Assembly: GCF_000835495.1 (NCBI RefSeq)
Contig: NW_015622547.1
Span: 2,480,001-2,544,000 of the forward strand
Reading direction: 5' to 3'
Length of the DNA: 64,000 bases
Origin: Cladophialophora immunda
Lineage: Eukaryota; Ascomycota; Eurotiomycetes; Chaetothyriales; Herpotrichiellaceae
The notes beneath the pieces were generated by a model, which saw only the letters and a list, made by a program, of their open reading frames with translations, ran no database searches and was not told the origin of the DNA. Position 1 is the first letter of the stretch, and every line of letters starts with the position of its first letter. Both the position numbers and the translations under genes were made by a program. Positions 35,579 to 45,569 of this stretch are shown one piece after another.

Positions 35579-38122
35579 ATGTCGGTCGTCAGTCAGGTTG
35601 TAAGCAGCCTTACAGGCTCCCACCATGAGTATGACCTCGTTGTGGTCGGGAGTGGATTTGCTGTAAGTAGCCACCGAGTACCATAGGCTAAACGACGCTT
35701 ATCACTGGTAGGGCTCCATGACGACGTTGAACTTTCTCGAGGAATGCAAAAGGCTCGGCAGAAGGGGTAGGGTGGCGTTGATCGAGGCTGGTAAAGAAGG
35801 TGAACGATGCGGTGCAAGCAGGTCTGCTTTGACCACCTGTCGAACGTCAACACTGGCTGAACCGGTTCTAGGTGGACAATGGCATACCTGCGACTGGACA
35901 AAGGCTTGTGCTGATTTGCCAAAAGAGGCCCTTCTTGGTGCTAATTGCCGCAGACAACAACTTCGATTCGGACTGGAAGCACGAAATGAAGGTTAGGGTA
36001 AAGCTCTGCTGCTGAAGGTTCCTGCTGACAGTTATAGCGCGTCAGGTCAGTCAATGATCTGGGCTGACATGGCTCCGATACTAACAAGGCCAGCGAGGGG
36101 CTGGCGGACCAGGAATATTGCGCCAAAATGGAGAAAGAAGTCCCCATAACTGCCCAGTATCTGCTCGACCGTTAGCTGACCTGCTCTGGAGTTGCTTGGG
36201 CGAGATACTGACGGTCTCAGACGGAGTGAAACTCAACCATCATGATGAGAAGAATGTCCTGCTGGAGTTCAATACCAGTAAGTCATTGGGCTTGATTCAG
36301 ATTCTGGCCTCCATATTGACGGTCTCCAGATCAGCACTTCGTCTTCCCGGAGGTAACGCGGGTCATCGGTTGAATTCATAACTCGCTCTGACTGTAGAGT
36401 TAGGGTGGCGGCCATGCAATCATCAACGCCCTGTTCGACCATATCCGCAAATTCGAGAATGTAACAATAATGTGGGAGACGCAAGCAGAACACCTGCTGA
36501 CCCACGATGACGGAACTGTCTACGGCGTCAAAGTTCGAAAGGCAGATGGACACATGACAAAAGTCCGCGGTAAGAAAGTCATGTTGGCTTGCGGTGGGTT
36601 CGAAGGCAACCGTGAAATGTAAGAACCGAGATCGTCCAGAAATGCATTGGCTAACAAGAACCAGGCTGGGCAAATATGTAGGACCACGGACAGAGCATCT
36701 TGAGCTCATTGCACCTGGCCTCAAGTACAATACCGGCTTCGGCCTGAAGATGGGGTTAGAAGTTGGTGCTGCCGTGGCAGGTTCGATGAGTGGTATGCAC
36801 GTAAGCACACTCCTCGCATGTTGCCTTTCTCGGTGCCGGACGTCCATACTGATTCTGGCTGAAAGTGTGAACTCGTCGACATCCGAGCCAAGAAGCCTGA
36901 TGCAGTAATCTGGGGCCACAACTACGGTATTGTGGTGAACGAGTGCGGACTCTCTTCTCAAGCCATGATTGATTGTTGCTGACTGATCAGGCACTCCAAG
37001 AGGTTCTATGATGAAGGCAAACGACAGTGAGCATCATTGGATTCCTCGGGGAGTAGCTGCTGACATGGACAGCCTGTTTTCCACGTTCGAGATGATTGCC
37101 CTTGAGACCTGGCGAGGTAAGTCGTTGCAGCCCGAGTCTGTCCAGCCACTGACATGGAGCAGATCATAACCAGAAATCCTACTTGTGGGTTCCCACTGAC
37201 TGCCCGCTGACTGCATACTGACTGGGTTTCAGCATCACGGACAGTCCCATCATGGAGCGCTTCCGACCAGGCTGGGTCTATGATACCACAGACCAAGAGC
37301 CTGAAAAGAGCGACACCATCGAGGGCTTGGCCGAAAAGCTGGGGCTGGATCCGAAAGAGCTGAAGAAGACCGTGGATGAGTTTAACGCGGCGTAAGTCTC
37401 CCAGACAGGAAGAACAGTGAATGTCGCTGACCCGGTGTAGCATCAACGATAAGGAATTCAACCTGATGGCACTTGATGGCAAGAGGACACAGGGGTATGA
37501 GCATGACGAATATCGCAGGGATATGATAGCTGATGTTCTCGAAGCCTGAACCCTGACAAGACCAACTGGGCCAACCCCATCAACAAACCCCCGTATTACG
37601 GGTAAGCCATCTCCATGCTATTAAACAAGAAAGATCAAAGGCTCACAATGATTAGATATCCAATGAAAGGTAGCCTCTATCATGAAAGGTGATGTGGGCC
37701 GATTGCTGAGAAGTACTAGCACAACTTACCTTCACTTACGGCGGACTCAAGTGCGACCTTGATTCGAGGGTGCTTGCCACGACAGGGGTCCCGATTCCAG
37801 GTAAGAGGCAAAGCCTAATATGCAATGTGTCTGACTGACCATATCCAGGACTGTACTGTGCCGGAGAGTTGAGCGGCTTGTTCTATAACGAAGTAAGTTC
37901 ATCCTTCCAAAGTAAAGATATGTTGCTGACCCAGCTGCAGTGTAAGTTGTTCTTTGCGCCCTCATCCGGGATTCCGATCTGCAGAGCTGCACGCATACAA
38001 AACCTCCACATCTTGCATATCGAGGGAAGCTGAACACCGTAACAGACCCGCCCGCAACGAGTGTGCTCCGCTCGCTCACCTTTGGCCGCATTGCCGGCCG
38101 CGACGCCGCTCAAGCTCTGTAA
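35579..38122 (+). CDS. FAD-dependent fumarate reductase/tricarballylate dehydrogenase-like protein
   Basis: I model 22 exons giving 481 residues: 35579-35662, 35712-35821, 35872-35903, 35954-35991, 36038-36045, 36094-36170, 36221-36277, 36330-36352, 36404-36618, 36665-36800, 36866-36942, 36991-37026, 37073-37116, 37163-37184, 37233-37391, 37441-37494, 37545-37601, 37656-37669, 37720-37800, 37849-37892, 37941 and 38046-38122. Phase is kept at every join. The FAD fold DLVVVGSGFAGSMTTLNFLEE is at residues 19-39. Later conserved blocks are LRLDKDNNFDSDW, RVSEGLADQEYC, GGGHAIINALFDHI, LACGGFEGNREM, TFTYGGLKCD, GLYCAGELSGLFYNE and SLTFGRIAGRDAA. This is the FAD_binding_2 family (fumarate reductase flavoprotein, tricarballylate dehydrogenase, ketosteroid dehydrogenase). 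Substrate is unknown; it is probably a cytosolic oxidoreductase. Introns are mostly 46-54 bases, often with CTGAC-type branch sites. Confidence 0.85.
37941..37941 (+). other. Candidate single-nucleotide exon
   Basis: The base T lies between an intron ending CTGCAG (37893-37940, donor GTAAGT) and one starting GTAAGT (37942-38045). With this T the join reads GAA-T-AC-CCG, giving N-E-Y-P-P-A-T-S, where tyrosine-proline follows as in family members. Skipping it shifts the frame and loses the conserved C-terminus. An alternative acceptor (gacccag) would make the exon 7 bases and add Leu-Gln. Confidence 0.6.
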
Positions 38123-38317
38123 GGGGGGATGCTGAAAGGCAAAATGATGTATTGACGGAGGGTGTGATGGTTAATTCGCCAAATTGTGGAATAGCCGAAA
38201 GTTGGTGCAGGAAAGGGATAGCAGATAGTTCTGAAAAATGTGAAGGATGGCATTGACTCGATGATGTTTCGAGGACATCTCGCTACACTTGCCCTGGGCA
38301 AATATCAAAACACCCCC

Positions 38318-38353
38318 AGCCTCGCAGCCCCGCAGCCTCGCAGCCTCGCTCAG
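38318..38353. repeat. gcagcctc tandem repeat
   Basis: About four imperfect copies of a 9-base cagcctcgc unit in noncoding sequence downstream of the flavoprotein gene. Confidence 0.6.
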
Positions 38354-38553
38354 CCTTGCCCTCTGCCTGACCGTGATAACCACAACAAAGGACACCCTCC
38401 CCTCGCCAAGCGGCCTCCAGGTACATTACTGATACCCACTTCTCGAAATTGATGGGTATATACATTTGAAGGCCCAAATCTCTCCCAACATTCGACCGAG
38501 CGAAATGACTTTGAAGCAATAAGTCTTGTCCATTGTCTTCCTTGACCGAATCA

Positions 38554-38688
38554 TCTCCCTAATTCGCACCCAAGTTAGTAGTGACTGTGCCGGAGCATTG
38601 GCTATGTAGGAGCTCTACCCAGTATCTCCCTAATTCATAGTCTGCGATCGTGTGCAGGATCATAGTGATTGGACTGTGTAGGAGCTCT
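38554..38688. repeat. Imperfect ~71-bp tandem duplication
   Basis: Each copy begins tctccctaattc (38554 and 38625) and ends tgtaggagctct (38605-38616 and 38677-38688). Copy spacing is 71-72 bases. The middle is diverged, so the duplication is old. No coding potential. Confidence 0.6.
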
Positions 38689-39427
38689 GTGAGGGATACG
38701 AAGCTATAGGTGGGAGCAACTCAACCATCGAGCCAACCGAATGAGGAACAAAAAAATCCTTCCGAGGGTTTTCTCACAAGTCTGAGTTTTTTGCTCCTTG
38801 AGACAGAAGACTTGGTAGGAAGAAGGGTCTGGGGGTTCAATCCTTGCTGGTGCGTACTTGTTTTCTTTTCGTGACAAAACAACCACACAAGGTTTTCTTC
38901 CTCCTTCCCCCCGTTTTTTTATTCCAGGCCCAATGTGCGCTTCATTCATGACCTCTCGCCAAGTTCATCAAGGACAGACTCGAATCCCCTCTTCATCACC
39001 AGGCTTCTGATCATTCCAGGTGCTTCACACGCGATGCATCGAAGAGACGTATGCTTCCGATGCTCCCTGTGAAATGGAAGCAGTGTTTGCAAGATACGTA
39101 AGGCACAACCTTCGGACGTTGTCTTCTTGTCTTGGAACGGGGACGTCTGTAGTCGCCGTGTCTCGGGATATTGCAAGACCTAGCAACAAGATTTCACAAG
39201 ACATCTCTCGCCACTTGCACACCCCCGATGGGGAACCGACAGGGTAGAACAAATAAGCTGCGGGAACGACGGCGATATCATACAGCCTTGAGTCAGCAGT
39301 CAAAATCACCATTTGGGGGCTAAACGAAGATATGGATTGACTGAAGAGGCTGCAAATCGCTAGATAGTATCATTGCTGGATCATTTTCGGCAGCTGGCCC
39401 AGATCAAATATCCCAGGATCATCCTGC

Positions 39428-41752
39428 TCATGGCTTAACCCTTGAGATGAAAGGGTGCTTCAGCGCATCGTTGGGCGTGAGACGCTTCTCCGGTCGCAAG
39501 TCCAAACACTTATCCAGTAGGTCCACAAACAAGTCCAGCTCTTTGCGCTCCTGCTCGTTCATTCGCTTGTCTTTCGGAATCAACCGGGACCTCAAATCTC
39601 GGACTGGTTTTGGCTTGATGTCTATCACTTTTATTATTGTCCGCCCGGTGACCTTGTCTGTTTCTTGAGCTCGGAAATTGAGGAGGTCGTCAAAGTATTC
39701 ATACGTCAGGGTACCACGCCTGAGGAGTTTGTGCGGAAACTTTCCACGACACTCCATGATTGCACGAAGCATGCCATTGTTGTTGCGACCTGTGAACAAG
39801 ATCTTCCCCGTGTAGAGTTCGAAAAGGGTGCATCCAATGGACCACATATCAATGCCGTAGTCGTAAGGAATACCAAGGATGACTTCGGGAGCCCGGTAGA
39901 AGCGCGAAACGAGATACGGAGCAGTGGCGTTCTCGGTGATGGGAGAGGCCGACCCCAAATCACAGATCTTCAGCGTACTCCTGGCTTCGTTGACGAGGAT
40001 GTTGTCTGGTTTCAGATCAGCGTGTATGTATTGACATTTCTTCAGCAAGCTCAGTCCCAAAAAGAGTTGCTGCGCGTATGCTCGGATAGCCTTGATATTG
40101 ATACCCACGTCTCTGCCGAACTTCTTGAGCACCTCCCGCAGGTTCATCGAAAGGTTTTCAAAAACCATGCAAAGATGACCTTTATGATCGAATGATCGTT
40201 GGAGGCGAATGACATGCTTCTTGTCTTCTGGATCATTGGCGGCAATGTCTTTGAGAATGTCGATTTCCTTGATTCCTGCTTTACGCATGGTTTCGTTATT
40301 CCGGACGATTTTGATTGCGACCGGTTTGCCGGTTCGTCTATCAGTGGCTCGGACGACAGAGGAGAACATCCCTCTTCCAAGGTTCTGAGTGACATGGTAT
40401 CGGTCTTCGATCAGCTCACCGAGGATTGTTATGTAATACCCTTCAGGATCATCCCAATTGTCCATGAGATTGACGTCCAGGGCCTGTGCAGTCTTTATCC
40501 CGGCTTTAGGCTTCATTGGAGCTTCGGCAAACATATCGTCGTCATCATCCTCGTCGGCAAACATGTCGAACTCACCAGTCGCCTTGGAAGGGGGAGGATC
40601 AGACTTGTCGTCAGCTTCGGTTACTGCTTGATCTGCCTGCTCTAGGGATGTCTCATCTTCTTTGAAGAGACGTTTTTCATGCCGTGCTCGTTCCTCCTCC
40701 ATGTCCACAGTGGGATCATAGTCGGCAGCTGAAGGGCCATCTTCAGCCGGAGATCTTCTATCAGTGTTAGTCAGATCTGCATCGTTATCGAACTTGATCT
40801 CCGCAGGAGACTGCGGCGCAGATATATCTCTCGGCGTCCGAGGCGAGGACGACACAGGGGATTCTGTCGAAATTAGTGTACGCTCGCGGGAGACAGCAAC
40901 GGAAAACATACCGGATCGACGTGGCGTTGTAGCATAGCTGTCCGGCGCAGGACTTGTTGGGGTCGACTCAGCCCCTAGATGAAGTGCCTGAACCAACAGC
41001 GGTGGAGCTTGGCCACGATATTTGTTCTTAATGGCCTCACGACGCTTCCGTCGCTCTTCAATCAAAGCAGCCTCGTCTATGACTTTAGGCTCTTCGCTCT
41101 CCTGGGTGATGCTGCCAACGGGAACGGCCGTGGCATTTTCTGATCGACCCCTGTTCTGTCCCTGTCCTGCTGCAACATGAGATCCTGGCCGAGGTACCAA
41201 GTTAGAGGTGACATGGTCCGACGGGAGGCCATGCGAGGGCGTTGATTGTGAGGTTTCTGGGGTCCCGTCTTTCCCCGGTTGAGCACCTGCATGTTTGGAG
41301 TTGGACTCAAACCTGCTACCTTGATCTCGGGTGATTGCAGAGCCGTCCATTCCTTCCTCCCTTCGACGAGAATGTCTATATGGTGAGCGACTCCTGCTGC
41401 GGCTCCGAGAATAGGTTCGCGACCGCTTTGAGCGTCTTTCTTCGTAGGATTCGTTGCGTCGGCGACGGTAAGCGTCATCCTCGTACCTCACAGCAAAGGT
41501 GCGCGTGTCATTATGGGATCTATTTCTCGAGTGGTCATGGTCGCGGGGGCGCTTCTCGCCCCTGTGAGCTCGGTAAGGCGATCTCGAACGCGATCGATGT
41601 GATCTAGACGTAGAGCTGTAGGGAATGGAAGATGGTCTGGCACGACGGTCAATCTTGCTGTTATTGCGGAAAGATGGTATGTTCTTTGCCTTCGCTTCCG
41701 AGTCTGACGTCAAGATTTCGCCCTCAGACTGGCTGGGTGATCTCGAACCCAT
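39428..41752 (-). CDS. prp4: Prp4-type splicing kinase
   Basis: Single exon, 774 residues, starting MGSRSPSQSEGEILTSDSEA. An Arg/Ser-rich, basic N-terminal half (about 45-155) precedes an acidic linker (about 330-420, EDDDDDMF) and a kinase domain at about 452-772. Key residues: glycine loop GRGMFSSVV, Lys481 in AIKIV, catalytic loop HADLKPDN with Asp579, DLG (598-600) in place of DFG, and RFYRAPEVILG. HADLKPDN, DLG and the RS-rich tail identify Prp4 (PRPF4B), a CLK/DYRK-related Ser/Thr kinase that phosphorylates tri-snRNP proteins and promotes spliceosome activation in the nucleus. Essential or near-essential in other fungi. All catalytic residues look intact. Confidence 0.96.
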   Translation of the reverse strand: MGSRSPSQSEGEILTSDSEAKAKNIPSFRNNSKIDRRARPSSIPYSSTSRSHRSRSRSPYRAHRGEKRPRDHDHSRNRSHNDTRTFAVRYEDDAYRRRRNESYEERRSKRSRTYSRSRSRSRSPYRHSRRREEGMDGSAITRDQGSRFESNSKHAGAQPGKDGTPETSQSTPSHGLPSDHVTSNLVPRPGSHVAAGQGQNRGRSENATAVPVGSITQESEEPKVIDEAALIEERRKRREAIKNKYRGQAPPLLVQALHLGAESTPTSPAPDSYATTPRRSGMFSVAVSRERTLISTESPVSSSPRTPRDISAPQSPAEIKFDNDADLTNTDRRSPAEDGPSAADYDPTVDMEEERARHEKRLFKEDETSLEQADQAVTEADDKSDPPPSKATGEFDMFADEDDDDDMFAEAPMKPKAGIKTAQALDVNLMDNWDDPEGYYITILGELIEDRYHVTQNLGRGMFSSVVRATDRRTGKPVAIKIVRNNETMRKAGIKEIDILKDIAANDPEDKKHVIRLQRSFDHKGHLCMVFENLSMNLREVLKKFGRDVGINIKAIRAYAQQLFLGLSLLKKCQYIHADLKPDNILVNEARSTLKICDLGSASPITENATAPYLVSRFYRAPEVILGIPYDYGIDMWSIGCTLFELYTGKILFTGRNNNGMLRAIMECRGKFPHKLLRRGTLTYEYFDDLLNFRAQETDKVTGRTIIKVIDIKPKPVRDLRSRLIPKDKRMNEQERKELDLFVDLLDKCLDLRPEKRLTPNDALKHPFISRVKP

Positions 41753-42350
41753 GACGAAGTGGTGGATTTGCAGGCCGGGAGCAAGACCTAGCCTTCAGTT
41801 GAGATAACAGTGTTAGCCAGCGGATTCTTGGACTGGAAAATTTGCAGTTGTAGAGCCCGACCGGTGTCGTCCCACCAAGTCCTTCTCAAATCGCTTCCGA
41901 GAGCATCTCACTGAGCAGAAGAGACGCTGGTGATTCAGGTTGACCAATTCGCAAGATGAAAGTCGACAGATGAAACCTGATAAACGATGATGTGACGTGT
42001 TTATAGCGGAAGTCACCAGAATTGGCAGTCAAGAGGCAGGCCGCAGGCAGGCCGCAGGCAGGCCACTGCCAAGGCTTTCCATCACGCCGCTCTTAAGGTT
42101 GATTTGGCCTTCAACTGCTTCCCGGGCTTCACTTTTCCCGCTCGATGTTCTTAGATCAAATGTGACCTCTGTTTACAACGATAATTTCAGTCTCTTGAAG
42201 GACAGTAGATTCCTCCCCTCATATATTTTATTTGCTCCGTCTCATAAGGAGGCTCCTGTGTCGGCATCGACCACTTTTCGGGCTGCATGAGACGAAATGT
42301 CTATCTGTTTGAGACTGCGATTTGTAGTGAAGTCGAGTCGCCACTCTCTC
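41753..42350. other. Upstream region of prp4
   Basis: Promoter and leader of prp4 plus the 3' side of the DUF3669 gene. It contains an 11-base tandem repeat (42035-42064); otherwise nothing is recognisable. Confidence 0.5.
42035..42064. repeat. 11-bp tandem repeat ggcaggccgca
   Basis: Two full copies (42035-42045, 42046-42056) and a partial third. Noncoding, upstream of prp4. Confidence 0.8.
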
Positions 42351-43346
42351 CTAGCCCGATGTGCTGCGATTTGAGGCTTCTGATCTCTTTTGCAGGGCTT
42401 CTTCTTGCAAGTCCTCTACCCGGGCAAGGAATTGTTCTGGCAGTCCGAAATAACCAGTACCGGAGAGGCTGGCAGCGGTTTGGCTGTACTCGAGATATCG
42501 CCTTCTAAACTCCAGCCACAAAGCATTGTCGGTCGCAACCTGGGCTGCAGGACGCGGGAAATATGGGTCATTCCTCAAGAACGCACGAGCAGCTTGTTCC
42601 ACCCCCGCCTCGTCCATTGTCAGAGGTTTGCAGCAGTCAAAATCCAGGAGCCATAGACAGTGCGTTCCGAAGAAGTCACTGGTGTACTCTCCTATCCCCG
42701 GCTTCTGAGTACCTCCGAGAACGAACTCGACATCATTCGCATCGATTTTCGCTGTCCAGTGCATCATAGCGAGCATCTCTGCCATGGCACACGCGTACTG
42801 CACAATCGGCAGGTCAAGCTCTTCCGCCTGGTTTAAATGTAGCGGATAGTTCCGCAGGGAGAAGAAATTGTGCCCTCTCCTGGCTTCACTTTGGATCTTT
42901 CGACGGCCAAGGTAGAGACGAACCAGGCAATCTCGGTCCGCATCGTTGTTCTTGATGGTCTGAACTGACATTGCGGGGCAGTAACGATCCACGAGAAGGT
43001 CCCTGACCTCTCGCGGTAGAGGTGGGATGCGTTCCGAACAGAGCATATTGCAGGCAGAATATCCCTTCGGAAACCGGGCAAGATTCGAATCCCACCATGC
43101 ATCGGTATTGTTGACGAACTGCGGCCAGCGTGGCACGCACACCTTGATCGTATTCCTCGGCTGCGAGATTGTCTCGAGGACGAGTTTGTGCATGTTGTAG
43201 TCGTTGAAGACCGACCGCCCTGGCCCGCCGTCCTCTCTCTTCATGGCCATCTTGCCTCCTTCGGCCGCCCAGACGGATCCACAAAAGCCTTGTCCTATCC
43301 GGCGCAAGCTGAAATGGCCAATCTCCAGCTGCTCGATGAAATCCAT
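42351..43346 (-). CDS. DUF3669 domain protein
   Basis: Intronless, 331 residues, starting MDFIEQLEIGHFSLRRIGQG. The C-terminal part carries the DUF3669 signature: HCLWLLDFDCCKPLTMDEAG, AARAFLRNDPYFPRP and LWLEFRRRYLEYS. The N-terminal GQGFCGSVWAAEGGKMAMKRE looks like a kinase-type nucleotide loop with an AMK motif, so the fold may be kinase-related, and WLLDFD could be the metal-binding DFD. That resemblance is my reading and not established. The family is expanded in Pezizomycotina and usually annotated as zinc-finger or hypothetical. No membrane or signal sequence is seen. Confidence 0.82.
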   Translation of the reverse strand: MDFIEQLEIGHFSLRRIGQGFCGSVWAAEGGKMAMKREDGGPGRSVFNDYNMHKLVLETISQPRNTIKVCVPRWPQFVNNTDAWWDSNLARFPKGYSACNMLCSERIPPLPREVRDLLVDRYCPAMSVQTIKNNDADRDCLVRLYLGRRKIQSEARRGHNFFSLRNYPLHLNQAEELDLPIVQYACAMAEMLAMMHWTAKIDANDVEFVLGGTQKPGIGEYTSDFFGTHCLWLLDFDCCKPLTMDEAGVEQAARAFLRNDPYFPRPAAQVATDNALWLEFRRRYLEYSQTAASLSGTGYFGLPEQFLARVEDLQEEALQKRSEASNRSTSG

Positions 43347-43845
43347 GTTTATGTCAGTTGTGGTATGATTTCGTAGAGGAGGGGTGTTGATGTCTTTGGG
43401 AGTGATTCAAATCACTGAGAAGTCACTGCAGCCTTTTGTCATCAGCTTGAATCATGCGTCTAGAGCGGGCTGTGGAGGTCCTCAACCGTGGGCGACGAAA
43501 GTTTCTGAAACCAGTGGTTCTCTCCGCTAATAGGCCTAGGCTCGTTCCTTTTTCCAGCCTTTTGAACCTTTGCAATATCCTAGAATGCGGCTTGCGATGC
43601 TGGACAGTGAACACACTGAAAGGGCGGGTCGAGCATGAATCAGTATAACTAGGAACGGAAGTGGCGTTGGACATACGCAGGTCCATCTTTAGATCGGACA
43701 CTGACATTGCTATGTTAGATGCCAGTCACAGTTTCTGCGTGTTAGGAGCAGGCAAGATGCACACCGTCCATGGTACCTAGGTAGGTAACAAATGATGTAT
43801 GCTATTGCACGTGTGGATTACGCTGTTGGGATTCTGTAGTTGGTG
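43347..43845. other. Intergenic region
   Basis: Promoter of the DUF3669 gene and 3' side of the Zn2Cys6 gene. A TACCTAGGTA palindrome lies near 43778. No gene. Confidence 0.5.
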
Positions 43846-45569
43846 CTACTCCTCCCTTCTTGTGCGGTTGACTATTTCCGTCTCCCGATCAGTCCGCCAC
43901 GGCCACGTTCCCAGAAAGTTCCGCAGCTGAGCCCCGTGGGTGTCTTGAAAAGCTTTCTGAAGCATTCTGCGCTCTTCAGAGACCTCGCCTGGCGGATCTT
44001 GCCTGGCAAGAAAGCCCACAGCCACGGCGGCCGGGAAGCCGGCGATGTTCAAGAAAAACGCGCCCATGGCCGGACGTTGGAGGAAGGGCATCAACGTGAC
44101 GATCTTGCGACAGTACAGTCTCGCATCGATACACGCTGGGAGACCCGCACGGCCGTTTCCGGCAACGTACCACAAAACCTCATGTAGGATATTACATGTG
44201 GCCCAGTAGATCAAGCCTAGATGAGCCATGGCGAAGTGTTCGGAGGAAGGCTCCGAGCTCTCGTGGGTTCCGTTGGAGATCTTGTCTTCCACAAAAGTGA
44301 CTGTGGACGAGCCTGAGGTGGTCGACCATGTCTGCAGTTGACTATGGTATAGCCAACATCTTTCTTCTAGCTGCTGGCGAAAGAGTGCTTGTCTTGCCAC
44401 TTCGTTGGACAGACCTGCAAGAAGGCTTTCAAGGTCTTCTAGCAGAGCTGGAATCTCAATCAAGATATCCAACAACTTATCTCGGGGACCCTTGGGATGC
44501 AGCGACCACGGAACTGACTTCCATGCTGGGGAACTAAATACAGATCGCTTCCGACGGTGGATGTCTGCATATACCTTCATTGGCGGCGTCAGCAATTTTT
44601 CGGCGATAAACTTATGCATTCCGAGGTAGACATTACCAGATGGAGGCGGCTGTCAACGAAAAGAAGGTGATTGTTGCCGTCCACGTAGCTTTCGGGCGGT
44701 CTCGATAAGATGATCGCTCTCTCGCCAGCAGCTTGTCTTAGCCAGGCAGGACCAGGGAGCCACGACCGTTGGCCCTCGCCAGTCTGTATCAGCTGATACA
44801 GTATACGCCAGTCAGCTTCGATGCTCGTATCCGCAGGCGCAGATGTTCATACACACCTCATACGCGGCCAAGAGCCCTGATGCCGCCAGCAGACCGTCAT
44901 TTCCTTCCTGGTTGTTGGCAGGAATTGACTTGGCCACCGCCTGCAAAGACCTCCCGTACAAGCGCCATCCTTGCACGATGATCTGCTGCCGCCCGCTCAC
45001 CTGGCCGAGCAAGCCCAGGGCGTTGGTGAGCAAGGCCAGCCGTACAAGGCTATGCCGATGACACAGATCTTGCACGACTCCAGCCCAGCTGGTGGTCGAA
45101 TATCGTGCCGCTCGTGGCGGGAACGGCTGACCATTGGGGAGGAGAGTGGTCCAATAAAAGTCCAAATACTTTGCCTCTAGCGCAGTGCATCCTAAAGATC
45201 GCTCTAGCACCAACAGCGCAGTTGATGACGTCAAAGCAACCAGATCTTGAGTGAGGCTGCGAGTTCCAGTCTTGCTCTGTTGCAGTGCGGTGTAAGATTC
45301 GGGCGTGAAGCCATATGTGCTGGCATCACCATTCTCCTGTCTGCTGTTGATGAAGATGCGGGGTCTGTGATAGCCCCCACAAACAAGACCAGAGCGTCTG
45401 CAGGGGCCGCATGATGGTTGCTGTTGATCGCACTTTGGGGTGAACAGGAGACATTAGCGAAGACGTTTTCTTGAACGGTGGACGGGATTCCGCCTGCCAG
45501 GGAACTCACGCCCTTCTTGCGCATCCTGCAGGTCCAACAAGCTTTCGAGCGTCCCGGAACCCCGACCAT
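43846..45569 (-). CDS. Zn2Cys6 transcription factor
   Basis: Four exons: 45569-45510, 45432-44857, 44792-44637 and 44574-43846 give 506 residues. The zinc cluster is split by the first intron (45433-45509). Spliced, it has Cys11, 14, 21, 28, 31 and 38 (C-x2-C-x6-C-x6-C-x2-C-x6-C), fully intact. The remainder matches the fungal-specific regulator body: YLDFYWTTLLPNG, LVRLALLTNALGLLGQ, RRKRSVFSSPAWKSVPW, LGLIYWATCNILHEVL. Family role is a nuclear DNA-binding regulator, often of a nearby or metabolic pathway; no target is evident here. The second intron (44793-44856, 64 bases) has nearby alternative boundaries, so a few residues around 212 are uncertain. Confidence 0.87.

Larger units (their letters stand above)
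38123..39427. other. Intergenic region with repeats
   Basis: No gene. It holds a short gcagcctc tandem repeat near 38318-38353 and an imperfect duplication of about 71 bases at 38554-38688. Confidence 0.5.

Noticed and set aside
38800..38880. tRNA-like B box (ggttcaatcc)
   Set aside because: No matching A box, anticodon arm or paired acceptor stem could be found around it.
43075..43110. gattcgaatccc resembling a tRNA T-arm
   Set aside because: Lies inside the DUF3669 coding frame and no cloverleaf can be folded.
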